From Chromatiaceae bacterium (GTDB taxonomy: Bacteria; Pseudomonadota; Gammaproteobacteria; Chromatiales; Chromatiaceae): 64,000 nucleotides of DNA. The stretch lies in contig JALOTB010000008.1 in assembly GCA_025458165.1 (NCBI GenBank), positions 1 through 64,000 on the forward strand. Direction: 5' to 3'. Below are positions 8,532 to 16,727 of the stretch, piece by piece (positions within the stretch are counted from its first letter, which is position 1; each line of letters begins with the position of its first letter). The notes below the pieces were generated by a model. It had not been told where the DNA came from. It worked only from the letters and a program-made list of their open reading frames with translations, and did no database searches. The position numbers and the translations under genes were made by a program.

Positions 8532-8923
8532 GGCGGATACCTCCGATCGGTTCGGTGTGGGTCTTGAGGGCGTCCTGCGTGACTCAGGTCACCTCGCAGA
8601 TCCTGCGCGTGCCGCGGGCTTGGTCTCGATCCGGGAGACCAGGGACCTTCCGCTCGCTTCACGCCCACGACGGGAAGCGTCGGACCCTGGATCGCGACTG
8701 CCGCAGTCCTGGTGAGGAACGGCGCCGAAACAACTCGAACATCGGCAGGGTGGATAAGCGCAGCGAAATCCACCAACGCCCCTGGTAGACTGCGCTTCGC
8801 TTGCCCACCCCATCTCCGTCGCGTTTCCGTTGTTTCTCAAGCGTTCCTGATTGTCTCGGCGCCAGCGATTGCCTTGGCGCCGCCGGGTCTCGCCCTTGGC
8901 AGCGCACTGGCAAGAGCTGCGGG
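8532..8923. other. Long upstream region of the nucleotidase gene
   Basis: About 390 bp lie between the Pho-box-like site (8940-8968) and the nucleotidase start at 8531. The stretch contains the palindromic element 8748-8810 and no convincing gene on either strand. The ribosome-binding site is GGAGGT just before the start on the minus strand. Confidence 0.6.
8748..8810. repeat. Palindromic intergenic element (GGTGGATAAGCG type)
   Basis: Arms of 27 bases, 8748-8774 and 8784-8810, are complementary with a few mismatches around a 9-base loop. The left arm begins GGGTGGATAAGCGCAGCG and the right arm ends CGCTTCGCTTGCCCACCC. This resembles a palindrome family with core GGTGGATTAGCG...AATCCACC that I recall from many Proteobacteria. 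It lies between a Pho-box-like site and the gene that site most likely controls, giving an unusually long leader. Confidence 0.75.
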
Positions 8924-8968
8924 AGGCTAGCCGAGCAAGATGACGGCAGAATGACTGCGCGATGAACC
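8924..8968 (-). promoter_or_regulatory. Pho-box-like triple repeat with -10, facing the nucleotidase gene
   Basis: Three 7-mers are spaced exactly 11 bp apart on the plus strand: ATGACGG (8940), ATGACTG (8951) and ATGAACC (8962). On the minus strand they read GGTTCAT, CAGTCAT and CCGTCAT, the latter two matching the PhoB repeat CTGTCAT at 6 of 7. Exactly 10 bp downstream lies TAGCCT (8924-8929), a partial -10, which is the geometry of a PhoB-activated promoter. It sits immediately after the nuclease terminator, so it can serve only the nucleotidase gene, about 410 bp away. Confidence 0.55.
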
Positions 8969-8980
8969 TTTTGGGGGCAA

Positions 8981-9006
8981 GAGGCCCGGCTGCCGGCGCG
9001 GGCCTC
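8981..9006 (-). terminator. Hairpin after the extracellular nuclease gene
   Basis: GAGGCCCG (8981-8988) and CGGGCCTC (8999-9006) form a perfect 8-bp stem with a 10-base loop, 11 bases after the nuclease stop on the minus strand. A T-tract is not present. Confidence 0.5.
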
Positions 9007-9016
9007 TCGCGAGCGC

Positions 9017-11326
9017 CTACCGCGCCGGTGCCCGGCTGACGGGGACCGACACCTTGGCCGATGCCAGGGACCGGTTGCCGGCGGCGTCCGCGGCCTCGTA
9101 GGTGAGGGTGTACACGCGCCCGGTGCCGTTGCCGGAGCGCTCGGCCCGCAGCTTGAAGGTTCGGTCGTCCACCACGACGATGTCATTCACGGTGTTGCCG
9201 TCGCCGGTGCCGTTGTCGGGCTCGTTCGAGGTCACCGACACCAACCGGATGCTGGGGCTCGGGTCGTCGCTGTCCGACGCCGTCACCGTCGCCCGGACCT
9301 CCACGTAGCGATGATTCGGCGGCCAGAGGACCTTGGGCGTCACGCTGACCTCGACGACCGGTGGGATCAGGTCGAGCGCGACGATCAAGGGGTCATGATC
9401 GGAGGTGCGGTAGGGGTCGGGTGAGTAGAGCTCCTCGGCTGTAGACTCGCGCTCGAAGCTCGCCTCGCCGGCGTCGCGGATCGTGTCGTTGTAGTCGAAC
9501 AGCGGGACCTCGTCGGCGTTGATGTGCCACTCCGCGGCACCCACGACCTTGGGGGCGAGATCAGGGCTCGCCAGGGCGTGGTCGAGGTAGCCGAGCTGGC
9601 CGCTGAAGAGGTAGCTGTAGGCGTCCGGGCCCTGAAAGGCGTCGATCAGGTCCACGTACCCCGCGTCCTTGAGAACGGTGATCGGGTCCTCTTTGCGGTA
9701 GGAATTCAGGTCGCCGATGATCAGGACCTTGGCATCGCCGCTCTCGGTCGGGTCGGTCGCCAGCCAGTCGGCCAGGGCCTGAGCCGCCGCGGTTCGAGTG
9801 CCGTTGCAGTTGCCTTGACCGGTGGTCAGGTCGTCGTCGCCGAGGCCGCAGCCAGACCCCTTGCTCTTGAGGTGGTTGACGACGACGGTGACCCGCCCGT
9901 CGGCACCCGGGGCCGCGAAGGTCTGGGCCAAGGCCGGACGGTTGCGGTCGACGTCGGCTTCGAACGGGTTGACGAAGGCCGGATCATCGAGCACGGCTGG
10001 GGACCCGACCGGCGCCACCCGGCCAGTCCGGTAGATGATGCCGACCCTGATCGCGTCCGTTCCGATCAGACCCGCGTCGATGTAGGCATAGGTGTCCGCA
10101 CCCGCGGTGTTGAGATCATCGACAATCGCGGCAAGCGTCTCGACCCCTGGGGAGTTCTCCAGCTCGACCAGGCCGATCACGTCCGCATCGAGCCCAAGCA
10201 GGGTCGGGGTGAGCTTCTCGCGCTGGCGGCGGAGCTCGGCGTCGCTGTCCGCGCCGCGGCAGTCGGCGGTCAGCGTGGGGCCGCAGGTGCCGGCGCTGTT
10301 GGAGGCGGTGGTGTCGATCGTGAGGAAGTAATTCAGCACGTTGAAGCTCGCCACCTTTAGGCTGCCGGCCACCTCCGGCGCTTCCGGCGGCTCGTTGACC
10401 GCCGTGAAGTCGTAGCTGAAGGCCGGCTCGACCGGACGGATACGCCAGGCGTCGGTGCCCGGCTGGCCGGCGAAGGACCAGTGAAGCACGCCGGTCAGCC
10501 CGCTGATGGTGTCGCCGCCGCGGAAGAAGTTCTCGACGCTCAGACCCGGCCGGGGCCAGAAGTACGGCTTGTCGACTCCGGTGTTGGGGATGGCCGCGTT
10601 CTGCACGTTGTTGTCGTCGTCGAGGATGATGGTGCGCCGGGCGAAGTCGATCTGGTGGTCGATGAGGCCCTCGGCGTCCGGGAGGTTCTGATCGGTGAAC
10701 TGCCGCGGCCGCCCGCCCGCCGCGAGCACCAACTGGCCATAGCGGGCCAGCTCGAAGTACTCGGCGATCGCAAGCTCGGTGTCGAATCGGGCCAGCATCC
10801 CCTCGAACGGCTCGTAGTAGGTGTGGATGGCGGCGCGGGCGGCGTCGAGGTCGCCGGCCGGCACGCCCGGCACGGGCAACTCGATCGTTGAAGGAGTGGG
10901 CAGCGAGTTGCCCGAGCTCAGGACGTCAACGCTCAGCGCCGTCGTCGTGGTCGCCGAGAGCTGGCTCATGCCGAAGAAGTCGGAGGCGGCACCGGTGACA
11001 CGGACCCGATCGCCGACCTTCACGGGCACCGGGCAGGAACCGCAGAAGACGAAGATCCCTTCCGAGGTCGCCGGATCAGCGTCCGCGTCGGCGTCTTCCT
11101 CCTGGATAAAGAACCCGCGGAGCTGGCCGCTGCCCTGGGTCTGGTAGGCGCCGACCACGATCGCCTCGACCGTGAAGGGGCCGGGGCCGGTCACGGCTGG
11201 ACCGCTGCCCTGGATCTGGTGGATGGGGGTCGCCGTCGTATCGGCCTGGGCCGCACTGGCGAGGGCGAGGGCCGCGCCGGCGAGCCAGGGGAGGCAGGCG
11301 CCGACGAGCTGGCAGGGAATGGGCAT
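9017..11326 (-). CDS. ExeM/NucH-family extracellular endonuclease
   Basis: A 769-residue secreted nuclease. The ATG at 11326 (MPIPCQLVG) gives a clear signal peptide ending ASAAQA and is preceded by GGAG about 9 bases upstream; the longer frame to 11542 is low-complexity. An N-terminal OB-like region (about 35-150) includes the acidic stretch QEEDADADADPATSEG. The endonuclease/exonuclease/phosphatase domain shows KVASFNVLNYF, GLVELENS, IGDLNSYRKEDP and TSDHDPLIVALDL, the metal-binding and catalytic blocks of the DNase I-like fold. The last 110 residues look like an Ig-like module beginning PPVVEVSVTPK. It probably cuts extracellular DNA to nucleotides, feeding the adjacent nucleotidase. Confidence 0.9.
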   Translation of the reverse strand: MPIPCQLVGACLPWLAGAALALASAAQADTTATPIHQIQGSGPAVTGPGPFTVEAIVVGAYQTQGSGQLRGFFIQEEDADADADPATSEGIFVFCGSCPVPVKVGDRVRVTGAASDFFGMSQLSATTTTALSVDVLSSGNSLPTPSTIELPVPGVPAGDLDAARAAIHTYYEPFEGMLARFDTELAIAEYFELARYGQLVLAAGGRPRQFTDQNLPDAEGLIDHQIDFARRTIILDDDNNVQNAAIPNTGVDKPYFWPRPGLSVENFFRGGDTISGLTGVLHWSFAGQPGTDAWRIRPVEPAFSYDFTAVNEPPEAPEVAGSLKVASFNVLNYFLTIDTTASNSAGTCGPTLTADCRGADSDAELRRQREKLTPTLLGLDADVIGLVELENSPGVETLAAIVDDLNTAGADTYAYIDAGLIGTDAIRVGIIYRTGRVAPVGSPAVLDDPAFVNPFEADVDRNRPALAQTFAAPGADGRVTVVVNHLKSKGSGCGLGDDDLTTGQGNCNGTRTAAAQALADWLATDPTESGDAKVLIIGDLNSYRKEDPITVLKDAGYVDLIDAFQGPDAYSYLFSGQLGYLDHALASPDLAPKVVGAAEWHINADEVPLFDYNDTIRDAGEASFERESTAEELYSPDPYRTSDHDPLIVALDLIPPVVEVSVTPKVLWPPNHRYVEVRATVTASDSDDPSPSIRLVSVTSNEPDNGTGDGNTVNDIVVVDDRTFKLRAERSGNGTGRVYTLTYEAADAAGNRSLASAKVSVPVSRAPAR

Positions 11327-11416
11327 GATCTGGATCTCCGGGGGGCTCGTTGAGTCGCTGGGGCTGGTCGGAAGCGGTGACCTTGGGCGCCGCGGCCCGT
11401 CGCAGCGGTGCGCGGC

Positions 11417-11460
11417 AGTCTGCCTGCGCTGGGTGACAGGCGTTTGAAGCTCGAATGAAG
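11417..11460 (-). promoter_or_regulatory. Tentative Pho-box-like repeats upstream of the nuclease gene
   Basis: On the minus strand CTTCATT and CTTCAAA lie 11 bp apart, and CTGTCAC follows at 10 bp (plus-strand 11433-11460). A CAGACT hexamer lies about 10 bp further on. Only CTGTCAC matches PhoB repeats well and the phasing is imperfect. The position, about 107 bp before the start, is reasonable. Confidence 0.25.
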
Positions 11461-11552
11461 GCTGGGTTGCGGCCGCGGCCGGACGGCGGGCCGACGGGAG
11501 CGAGCGGCGGGCGAGCTGGGGCCTCCCTGCCCCAGGTGGCACGTTCGGAGCG

Positions 11553-13211
11553 TCAGTTGCGCTTCAGCTCAAAGACGCGGGTGCTGCCCGACTCCTCATA
11601 AGACACCACGAGCAATGGGTTCGGGCCGCCCGAGATCCCGGCGGGGACGAACTGCAGGCCCTCGGGCGAGACGTCGCCGCCGCCCTGGTAGTCGGTGGTG
11701 GCGATGAGCTGCACGAAGCTCGGCGCGGTGGGGTCGGTCACGTCGAAGACGACGATGCCGTTCTGCCGCTCCAGACCGACGAAGGCGTAGGTGCGGCCCC
11801 AGGCGGAACCGACCGCAACGCCCTCGGGCTCCGGACCCTTGTCGTCGCTGCGGGTATCCCAACTGTCCAACGCGGCCCGGTTGGTGTTGAACACCAGCTT
11901 ACCGGTCTCCTCCTGGATTTGCGCCGTGATTTGCTCGATGGCGTCGCCGCTGTCCCACACCAGCTCGCCGTCGGCGGACCAGATCGACATTGAGCGGGCA
12001 CCGAAGGCATGCAGCGAGGTGTACTTGTCGCCCTCGATACCATCGGTGGTGCTGACGTTGAGGCGGCCGAGTCGGGCCGTGAGATTGAGGTCGTCGAAGG
12101 TCAGGTCGCCGACCGTGTAGTTGTCGTAGTCGACATCGTTCCGCAGGGATCGGGCACGGATGACGTCGACGAAGCACGCATCTTGGTCCTCGTCGTTGTT
12201 CTTGAAATACTCGCGGGCGTCGCCCTCGTTGGCGCTCAGGATGTAGGTCGCTCCGCGACGCTTCATGGCGGCGATCGAGTCGGGCATGTACATGCCAAGC
12301 ACCGGCCAGGGCTGGATGTTGATGGCCTTGCCGCCACTCGGGCCATCGCGGTCGCTCGCATCCAGTCCCGAGCCCTCGATGGAGTGGTCCTTGCGGCCGA
12401 GCGGCAGGATGTCTGTGACCGTCGCCCTCCGGATGTCAATAACGGCGAAGGCGTTGTTCTCCTGCAGCGCCACCCAGGCGGTGTTGCCCTCGGCGGCGAT
12501 GTACTCGGGCTCCAGGTCCTGGGCGACCGTGGCACCCGGCCAGTTCAAGCGGACTCCGGCGTCGACTAGCTCGTCGCGGCGGTCGTTGAAGGCCGAGAAA
12601 TCCGCCGTGCGCACCGACTTCACCCCGGAGCGGCCCGCGAACTCGATCACGGTGACCGACCCTTCCGGGTTGACCGCCTTGGTCGGATCGGCGGTATCCA
12701 GGCAGCGCGGCTCGCCCTCGTTGGCGACCAGGAGGTAGCGCCCGTCGTGCGTGAAGGTAACGGAATCCGGCAGGGCCCCCACCTCGACGACGTCGATCTC
12801 ACGAAGGGTACGCGTATCGAGGATCGCCACTTTCCCAGGCGCGGTGACGGGGTCGGCGGCGATGGCAATGGCAAGCCGGCCGTTCGCGACGGCCACGCTT
12901 TGGAGGTCGGCACCGTACTTGACGATGTCGATGCTCGTGTCGAGCTTGATGTCGTCGAGGTTGCGGGCATCGAGCACGTCGACCCGAACCTCGGCCCCGT
13001 TGGTCACAAAGATCCGCCGCGACAGCGGATCGTAGGCGGCGATTTCGGAGCCCGAGACCTCGCCGGTCGGGTAGCCGCCGCGCGGGACCAGGTACACGGG
13101 CGCACCCTCGGCACGCTGGTCGAGGAATGGCTCGCTCGCGGTCGCTACCCCGACGGCCACCGAGCTGGCCGCAAGAGACAGCAGGAGCGTTAGCTGGGAC
13201 GTTTTCATCAT
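11553..13211 (-). CDS. Choice-of-anchor I family protein, exported
   Basis: A 552-residue protein with a signal peptide (MMKTSQLTLLLSLAASSVAVGVATA). The body is a beta-propeller-like repeat protein of the choice-of-anchor I family: GSEIAAYDPLSRRIFVTNG near residue 55, repeated blocks such as SVTFTHDGRYLLVANEGEP, PEYIAAEGNTAWVALQENNAFAVI, YILSANEGDARE and, near the end, GDVSPEGLQFVP. Family members occur beside alkaline phosphatase and ExeM-type genes; enzymatic function is unproven. The start is preceded by AGGA at 6 bases. The Pho-box-like promoter at 13259-13292 is the best in the window and lies about 64 bp upstream. Distance to the nuclease start downstream (227 bp) suggests separate promoters. 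Confidence 0.85.
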   Translation of the reverse strand: MMKTSQLTLLLSLAASSVAVGVATASEPFLDQRAEGAPVYLVPRGGYPTGEVSGSEIAAYDPLSRRIFVTNGAEVRVDVLDARNLDDIKLDTSIDIVKYGADLQSVAVANGRLAIAIAADPVTAPGKVAILDTRTLREIDVVEVGALPDSVTFTHDGRYLLVANEGEPRCLDTADPTKAVNPEGSVTVIEFAGRSGVKSVRTADFSAFNDRRDELVDAGVRLNWPGATVAQDLEPEYIAAEGNTAWVALQENNAFAVIDIRRATVTDILPLGRKDHSIEGSGLDASDRDGPSGGKAINIQPWPVLGMYMPDSIAAMKRRGATYILSANEGDAREYFKNNDEDQDACFVDVIRARSLRNDVDYDNYTVGDLTFDDLNLTARLGRLNVSTTDGIEGDKYTSLHAFGARSMSIWSADGELVWDSGDAIEQITAQIQEETGKLVFNTNRAALDSWDTRSDDKGPEPEGVAVGSAWGRTYAFVGLERQNGIVVFDVTDPTAPSFVQLIATTDYQGGGDVSPEGLQFVPAGISGGPNPLLVVSYEESGSTRVFELKRN

Positions 13212-13258
13212 TGATATCCTTTGTCTTTTCTGGGTTTTCGGGCGTGAAGGAGCGCCCG

Positions 13259-13292
13259 AGTGTAGTCACCCCTGATGACAAAGGCGTTACAA
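13259..13292 (-). promoter_or_regulatory. Pho-box-like promoter of the choice-of-anchor I gene
   Basis: On the minus strand TTGTAAC-GCCT-TTGTCAT (plus 13275-13292) has the 7-4-7 layout of a Pho box. A weak third repeat, GGTGACT, lies 11 bp further on. Exactly 10 bp after TTGTCAT is TACACT (13259-13264), 4 of 6 with the -10 consensus. No -35 hexamer is needed at PhoB-activated promoters. The gene start at 13211 is about 50 bp downstream of the -10. Confidence 0.62.
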
Positions 13293-13301
13293 GCAGAAGG
13301 C

Positions 13302-13870
13302 CGACGGCTCGCCGCCGGTGGGTCACCGTTGCCGCGCTCCATCGGCGGGCCAATGGCGGTCGGTCCGACGAAAGAACCGCACATTTCGCGCCCAGTCGCA
13401 CCCCGCCGCATTGACAAATCGCAGGCGCCCCGGGGTTTTCGTCCCGTCCGTTGATCGATGGCAACCAACCCTGGGTTGTCACGGCGGGGTCATCGAACAG
13501 CCAAGAACCTGACATCCAACGCGCTGATCATCCCGCCCGCGGTGAAGCAGCCGGTAGCCTCGAAGCCCGGTAGGCGCCCAGGTTGGACGCCCCCGCCACC
13601 TAGCCAAGGTACCGGAAACTCCGCCGCAAGGCGGCCGTCGGGCGGGCAAATCGGTCCTCCCGCGGCCCCCTCGGGCAACAGGGAGTAACGACGACATCCG
13701 TAGCTGAAGACAGGTCCCCGACTGGCGCGCGAGTGCGCCGCTCACCCCCGACCTGGGGCCGGGTCGCACGCGCGGGCTCGGCACGACAGCGGCTTCGGAT
13801 CCCCGAGCGCCCGAGACCCCGCCGTCCACGAGCGGACGGTCCACCTCTGCACTTTCAGGGTAAACTGCTG
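13302..13870. other. Long divergent intergenic region before phoA
   Basis: Between the divergent choice-of-anchor I gene and phoA. It holds the two Pho-box-like sites, one per direction. The stretch from 13500 to 13870 is GC-rich with several short inverted repeats (for example TCCGCCGCAAGGCGG near 13620) but no recognisable gene. A reading frame continuous with phoA is open from 13733, but it is low-complexity and precedes the signal peptide, so it is not counted as coding. Confidence 0.55.
13476..13493 (+). promoter_or_regulatory. Pho-box-like repeat facing phoA
   Basis: TTGTCAC-GGCG-GGGTCAT on the plus strand has the 7-4-7 spacing, matching the PhoB repeat at about 6 and 5 of 7 positions. 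No good -10 is seen at the expected 10-11 bp, and the phoA start lies 378 bp downstream, so function is uncertain. Confidence 0.4.
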
Positions 13871-15601
13871 ATGCGAAACCAACTTCCACTTCGGGGACTC
13901 CTGTCCCTCACTCTCGTAGCCGGCCTGCAAATCGCCAGTAGCGCCTCGGCCGCCGAGGTCAAGAACGTCATCGTCCTGATTCCGGACGGCCAGTCGACAT
14001 CGATCCAGACCCTGGGCCGCTGGTTCCGCGGCGAACCCCTGGCACTCGACCAGATGGGCGCCGGGACCATGGCCACCTGGATGGTCAATTCGATCACGAC
14101 CGACTCCGCACCGGCGGCGACCGCGATGGCAACGGGCTACAAGTCGACCGACAAGTTCATCTCGGTCGGGCCGATCGAGGCCACCGCGCTCACCACCTAT
14201 CAGCTCCCGGACGGTATCCCGGGCACCACCGACGACGAGCAGTGGAACTGGTTCTCTTACCGCCCGCTCGCGACCGTGCTCGAGGGGGCCAAGAGCCGAG
14301 GCAAGGCGACGGGCCTGATCTCGACGTCGCGGATAACCCATGCGACCCCGGCGGGTTATGGGGCGCACGTGGATAGCCGCAGCTTCGAGAACGACATCGC
14401 CGAGCAGCTCGTCTACCAGAACCTGGACGTCGTCTTCGGCGGCGGATTGGACCGCCTGCTGCCCAAAGAACTCACGGGCTCCCGCGAAGACGGCGAGAAC
14501 CTGCTCGAGGTGCTGAAGGCGCGTGGCTATCAATGGGTGGAGAACAAGGCTCAGCTCGCTGCCCTCACCAGCGGCCGGGCCTGGGGGCTGTTCGCCAAAG
14601 AGGCGATGCTGCCGGACATCGATCGGCAATTTGTGTGTGAACAGACGCTCGTCTGCGACGAGCCGACGCTTGCGGAAATGACTGCCAAGGCAATCGAGCT
14701 GCTCGCGCAGGACGAGGACGGATTCATCCTGATGATCGAAGGCAGCCAGGTCGATTGGGCCGGCCACAACAATGATCCCGCCTATATGCTGCACGACTTC
14801 CTGGCCTTCGACGACGCCGTCCGGGTGGCGCTCGACTTCGCGAAGGCCAACCCCGACACCATGATCCTGGCGGCGCCGGATCACAACACGGGGGGCCTGT
14901 CGCTGGGTAACCGCTCGACCGATAACAGCTACGTCCGCGTCACGGTCGAGCAGCTGCTCGATCCGGTGCGTGGCATGAAGACCACGTCAGGGTACATCGA
15001 GTCTCAGTTGGAAAGCCCGCCAACGGACATCAAGGAGGCTGTCAGTACCTATTGGAACATCGCCCTCAGCGATGAAGATGTCGCTGCGATCGTGGAAGAG
15101 GAGAAATCGGTGGGCTATGCCTATGCGATCGCCAACATCGTCAGCAAGAGCCACACGGTCCTCGGCTGGACGACTTATGGGCACACCGGCGAGGACGTCC
15201 CCTTCTGGAGCTATGGCACCAGCGCGCCAGTCGGACACATCGACAACACCGATTTCGCGTGGACAGTAGCCGAGGTATTCGGTTTGAACCTGAATCTGGG
15301 TGATCCGGCCGGACTCAATCAGGCCCTGTTCGTCGATGTGGGCGCAACATTCACCAACACCACGCCGGTTGGGGACGCACACAATCCGGTGCTCAGGATC
15401 GCCCGGAACCGCGGCCAGCAATTCGACCTGCCGGCCAACAAGGACTATCTGATCTGGCGCGCCGGCAAGGCCCCCGAGAAGGTCTGCAAGCTCGATGGGG
15501 TGATCGTCTACGCACCCAAGGCCGATGACGGCAAGGGGCGCTGGTTCGCCTCGCAGAAGGCAATCGACGTCATCCGCACCCCCGGGCTCTGCAACCGGTG
15601 A
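13871..15601 (+). CDS. Alkaline phosphatase (PhoA superfamily), exported
   Basis: A 576-residue protein starting at the ATG at 13871 (MRNQLPLRG), which gives a signal peptide ending ASSASA; AGGGT lies about 9 bases upstream. It carries the alkaline phosphatase core: NVIVLIPDGQS at the mature N-terminus (first metal Asp), TTDSAPAATAMATGYK with the nucleophilic Ser in DSA, RITHATPAGYGAH, FILMIEGSQVDWAGH with metal ligands, AAPDHNTGG and a C-terminal TYGHTGEDVPFW with the last His ligand. It hydrolyses phosphomonoesters outside the cytoplasm. It is divergent from the rest of the phosphate island. Confidence 0.92.
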   Translation: MRNQLPLRGLLSLTLVAGLQIASSASAAEVKNVIVLIPDGQSTSIQTLGRWFRGEPLALDQMGAGTMATWMVNSITTDSAPAATAMATGYKSTDKFISVGPIEATALTTYQLPDGIPGTTDDEQWNWFSYRPLATVLEGAKSRGKATGLISTSRITHATPAGYGAHVDSRSFENDIAEQLVYQNLDVVFGGGLDRLLPKELTGSREDGENLLEVLKARGYQWVENKAQLAALTSGRAWGLFAKEAMLPDIDRQFVCEQTLVCDEPTLAEMTAKAIELLAQDEDGFILMIEGSQVDWAGHNNDPAYMLHDFLAFDDAVRVALDFAKANPDTMILAAPDHNTGGLSLGNRSTDNSYVRVTVEQLLDPVRGMKTTSGYIESQLESPPTDIKEAVSTYWNIALSDEDVAAIVEEEKSVGYAYAIANIVSKSHTVLGWTTYGHTGEDVPFWSYGTSAPVGHIDNTDFAWTVAEVFGLNLNLGDPAGLNQALFVDVGATFTNTTPVGDAHNPVLRIARNRGQQFDLPANKDYLIWRAGKAPEKVCKLDGVIVYAPKADDGKGRWFASQKAIDVIRTPGLCNR

Positions 15602-16128
15602 CGGGGCTTCTCGGCCGGAGAGCGACGGAGCAGCACGCCAGGGGGTCCAACAGGAAGCAGTATCCGCTGGTGCATGCTCAGCGCCACCCGCCGAACGGAT
15701 GATCAAATCGGCCCAATGGATTGACCCTGCCGGACAGGGATGTCCGAGCGGCGGGGCTCAACGCCCCGCGGTTGCTCTGACGAACCAAGGCTCGCGTCGG
15801 AGGGTACCTCCCGGGCCCGAGCCCCTGCGCGGTGGCCAACGGCGCTGCGGCCTCCCCGAGCTACCCAGAGCCCCAGTCGGCAACCTCGGCGATCGCGTTA
15901 CGAGCGCCGAGCCCGGGCACGGATGGCCCAACGCTCGCCCAACCTCACAACGCCGAATCCCGACTTGGTCGCGAGCTCGCCGATACCGCTGTCGCCGGCG
16001 GTCGGAACACGCAGCGAACGCAAACCTCGAAAGCGAGCGGTGAGCACGCCCCAAGGCGAGGGCGCGGCACAGGACACCCAGCGCTTCGGGCGCGCTATGC
16101 TTGGCGCTCCACTTGCTGGGGGTCTGCC
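15602..16128. other. Intergenic stretch, 527 bp, no gene seen
   Basis: All six frames have only low-complexity Arg/Pro/Ala-rich reading frames typical of shadows in GC-rich DNA. No terminator with a T-tract follows phoA. No NikR-type operator (GTATGA...TCATAC) was found in front of nikR. Confidence 0.55.
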
Positions 16129-16551
16129 ATGCCAAAGGTCGAGGAGACGATCCGCTTCACGGTCTCGCTGCCACGCCCGCTGCTCGACGAGCTCGATCGG
16201 CGGCTGGTCGCGCGCGGCTATGCCTCGCGCTCGGAGCTGGTGCGCGACCTCATCCGCGCTCGGATGGTCGAGGACGCCTGGGCCGAGGGCGAGGAGGAGG
16301 TCGCCGGGGTGCTGACCATTGTCTACGACCACCACCAGCGTGATCTCAGCCAGCAGATCGTGGACGTACAACACCGCAACTTCATTCATGTGATCGCCAC
16401 CACCCACGTGCACATGGACCATCACAACTGCCTGGAGACGATCATCATCCGCGGCCGCCCGGCGGAGATCGAGCGCCTGTGCCTGGAGATCGAGGGTCTG
16501 CGCGGGGTGCGCTTCGCGAAGCTCACGCGGGCGTCCCGGCTCGAGGTCTAG
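16129..16551 (+). CDS. nikR: Nickel-responsive transcriptional regulator NikR
   Basis: A 140-residue ribbon-helix-helix regulator. Residues 5-45 form the DNA-binding ribbon-helix-helix (ETIRFTVSLPRPLLDELD, then RSELVRDLIR). The C-terminal ACT-like nickel domain has all four high-affinity ligands at the E. coli spacing: H82, H93, H95 and C101 (equivalent to H76, H87, H89, C95). It would bind nickel and repress nickel-uptake genes. No nickel transporter or hydrogenase gene is in the window, so its targets lie elsewhere. The start at 16129 is chosen because it begins the RHH domain; the frame extends far upstream without homology. Confidence 0.93.
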   Translation: MPKVEETIRFTVSLPRPLLDELDRRLVARGYASRSELVRDLIRARMVEDAWAEGEEEVAGVLTIVYDHHQRDLSQQIVDVQHRNFIHVIATTHVHMDHHNCLETIIIRGRPAEIERLCLEIEGLRGVRFAKLTRASRLEV

Positions 16552-16727
16552 GCGCGGCCGAGCTCGGTGTCTGGCCCCATCAAACGTCCCAGCACAGGCG
16601 ACGCCGGACCCCCGACTACGGATATACTCTGCCCGGCCTCGCGACCGGGCCCTGCCTCCCCGCAGCGGCGGTCCGCCGATCGCGCCAGGGCCTTTCCACG
16701 GCATAACCAGCAATCGGAGAACGACAC

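Noticed and set aside
15602-16128. Small Arg/Pro-rich frames before nikR
   Set aside because: No ribosome-binding site and composition typical of random frames in GC-rich DNA.
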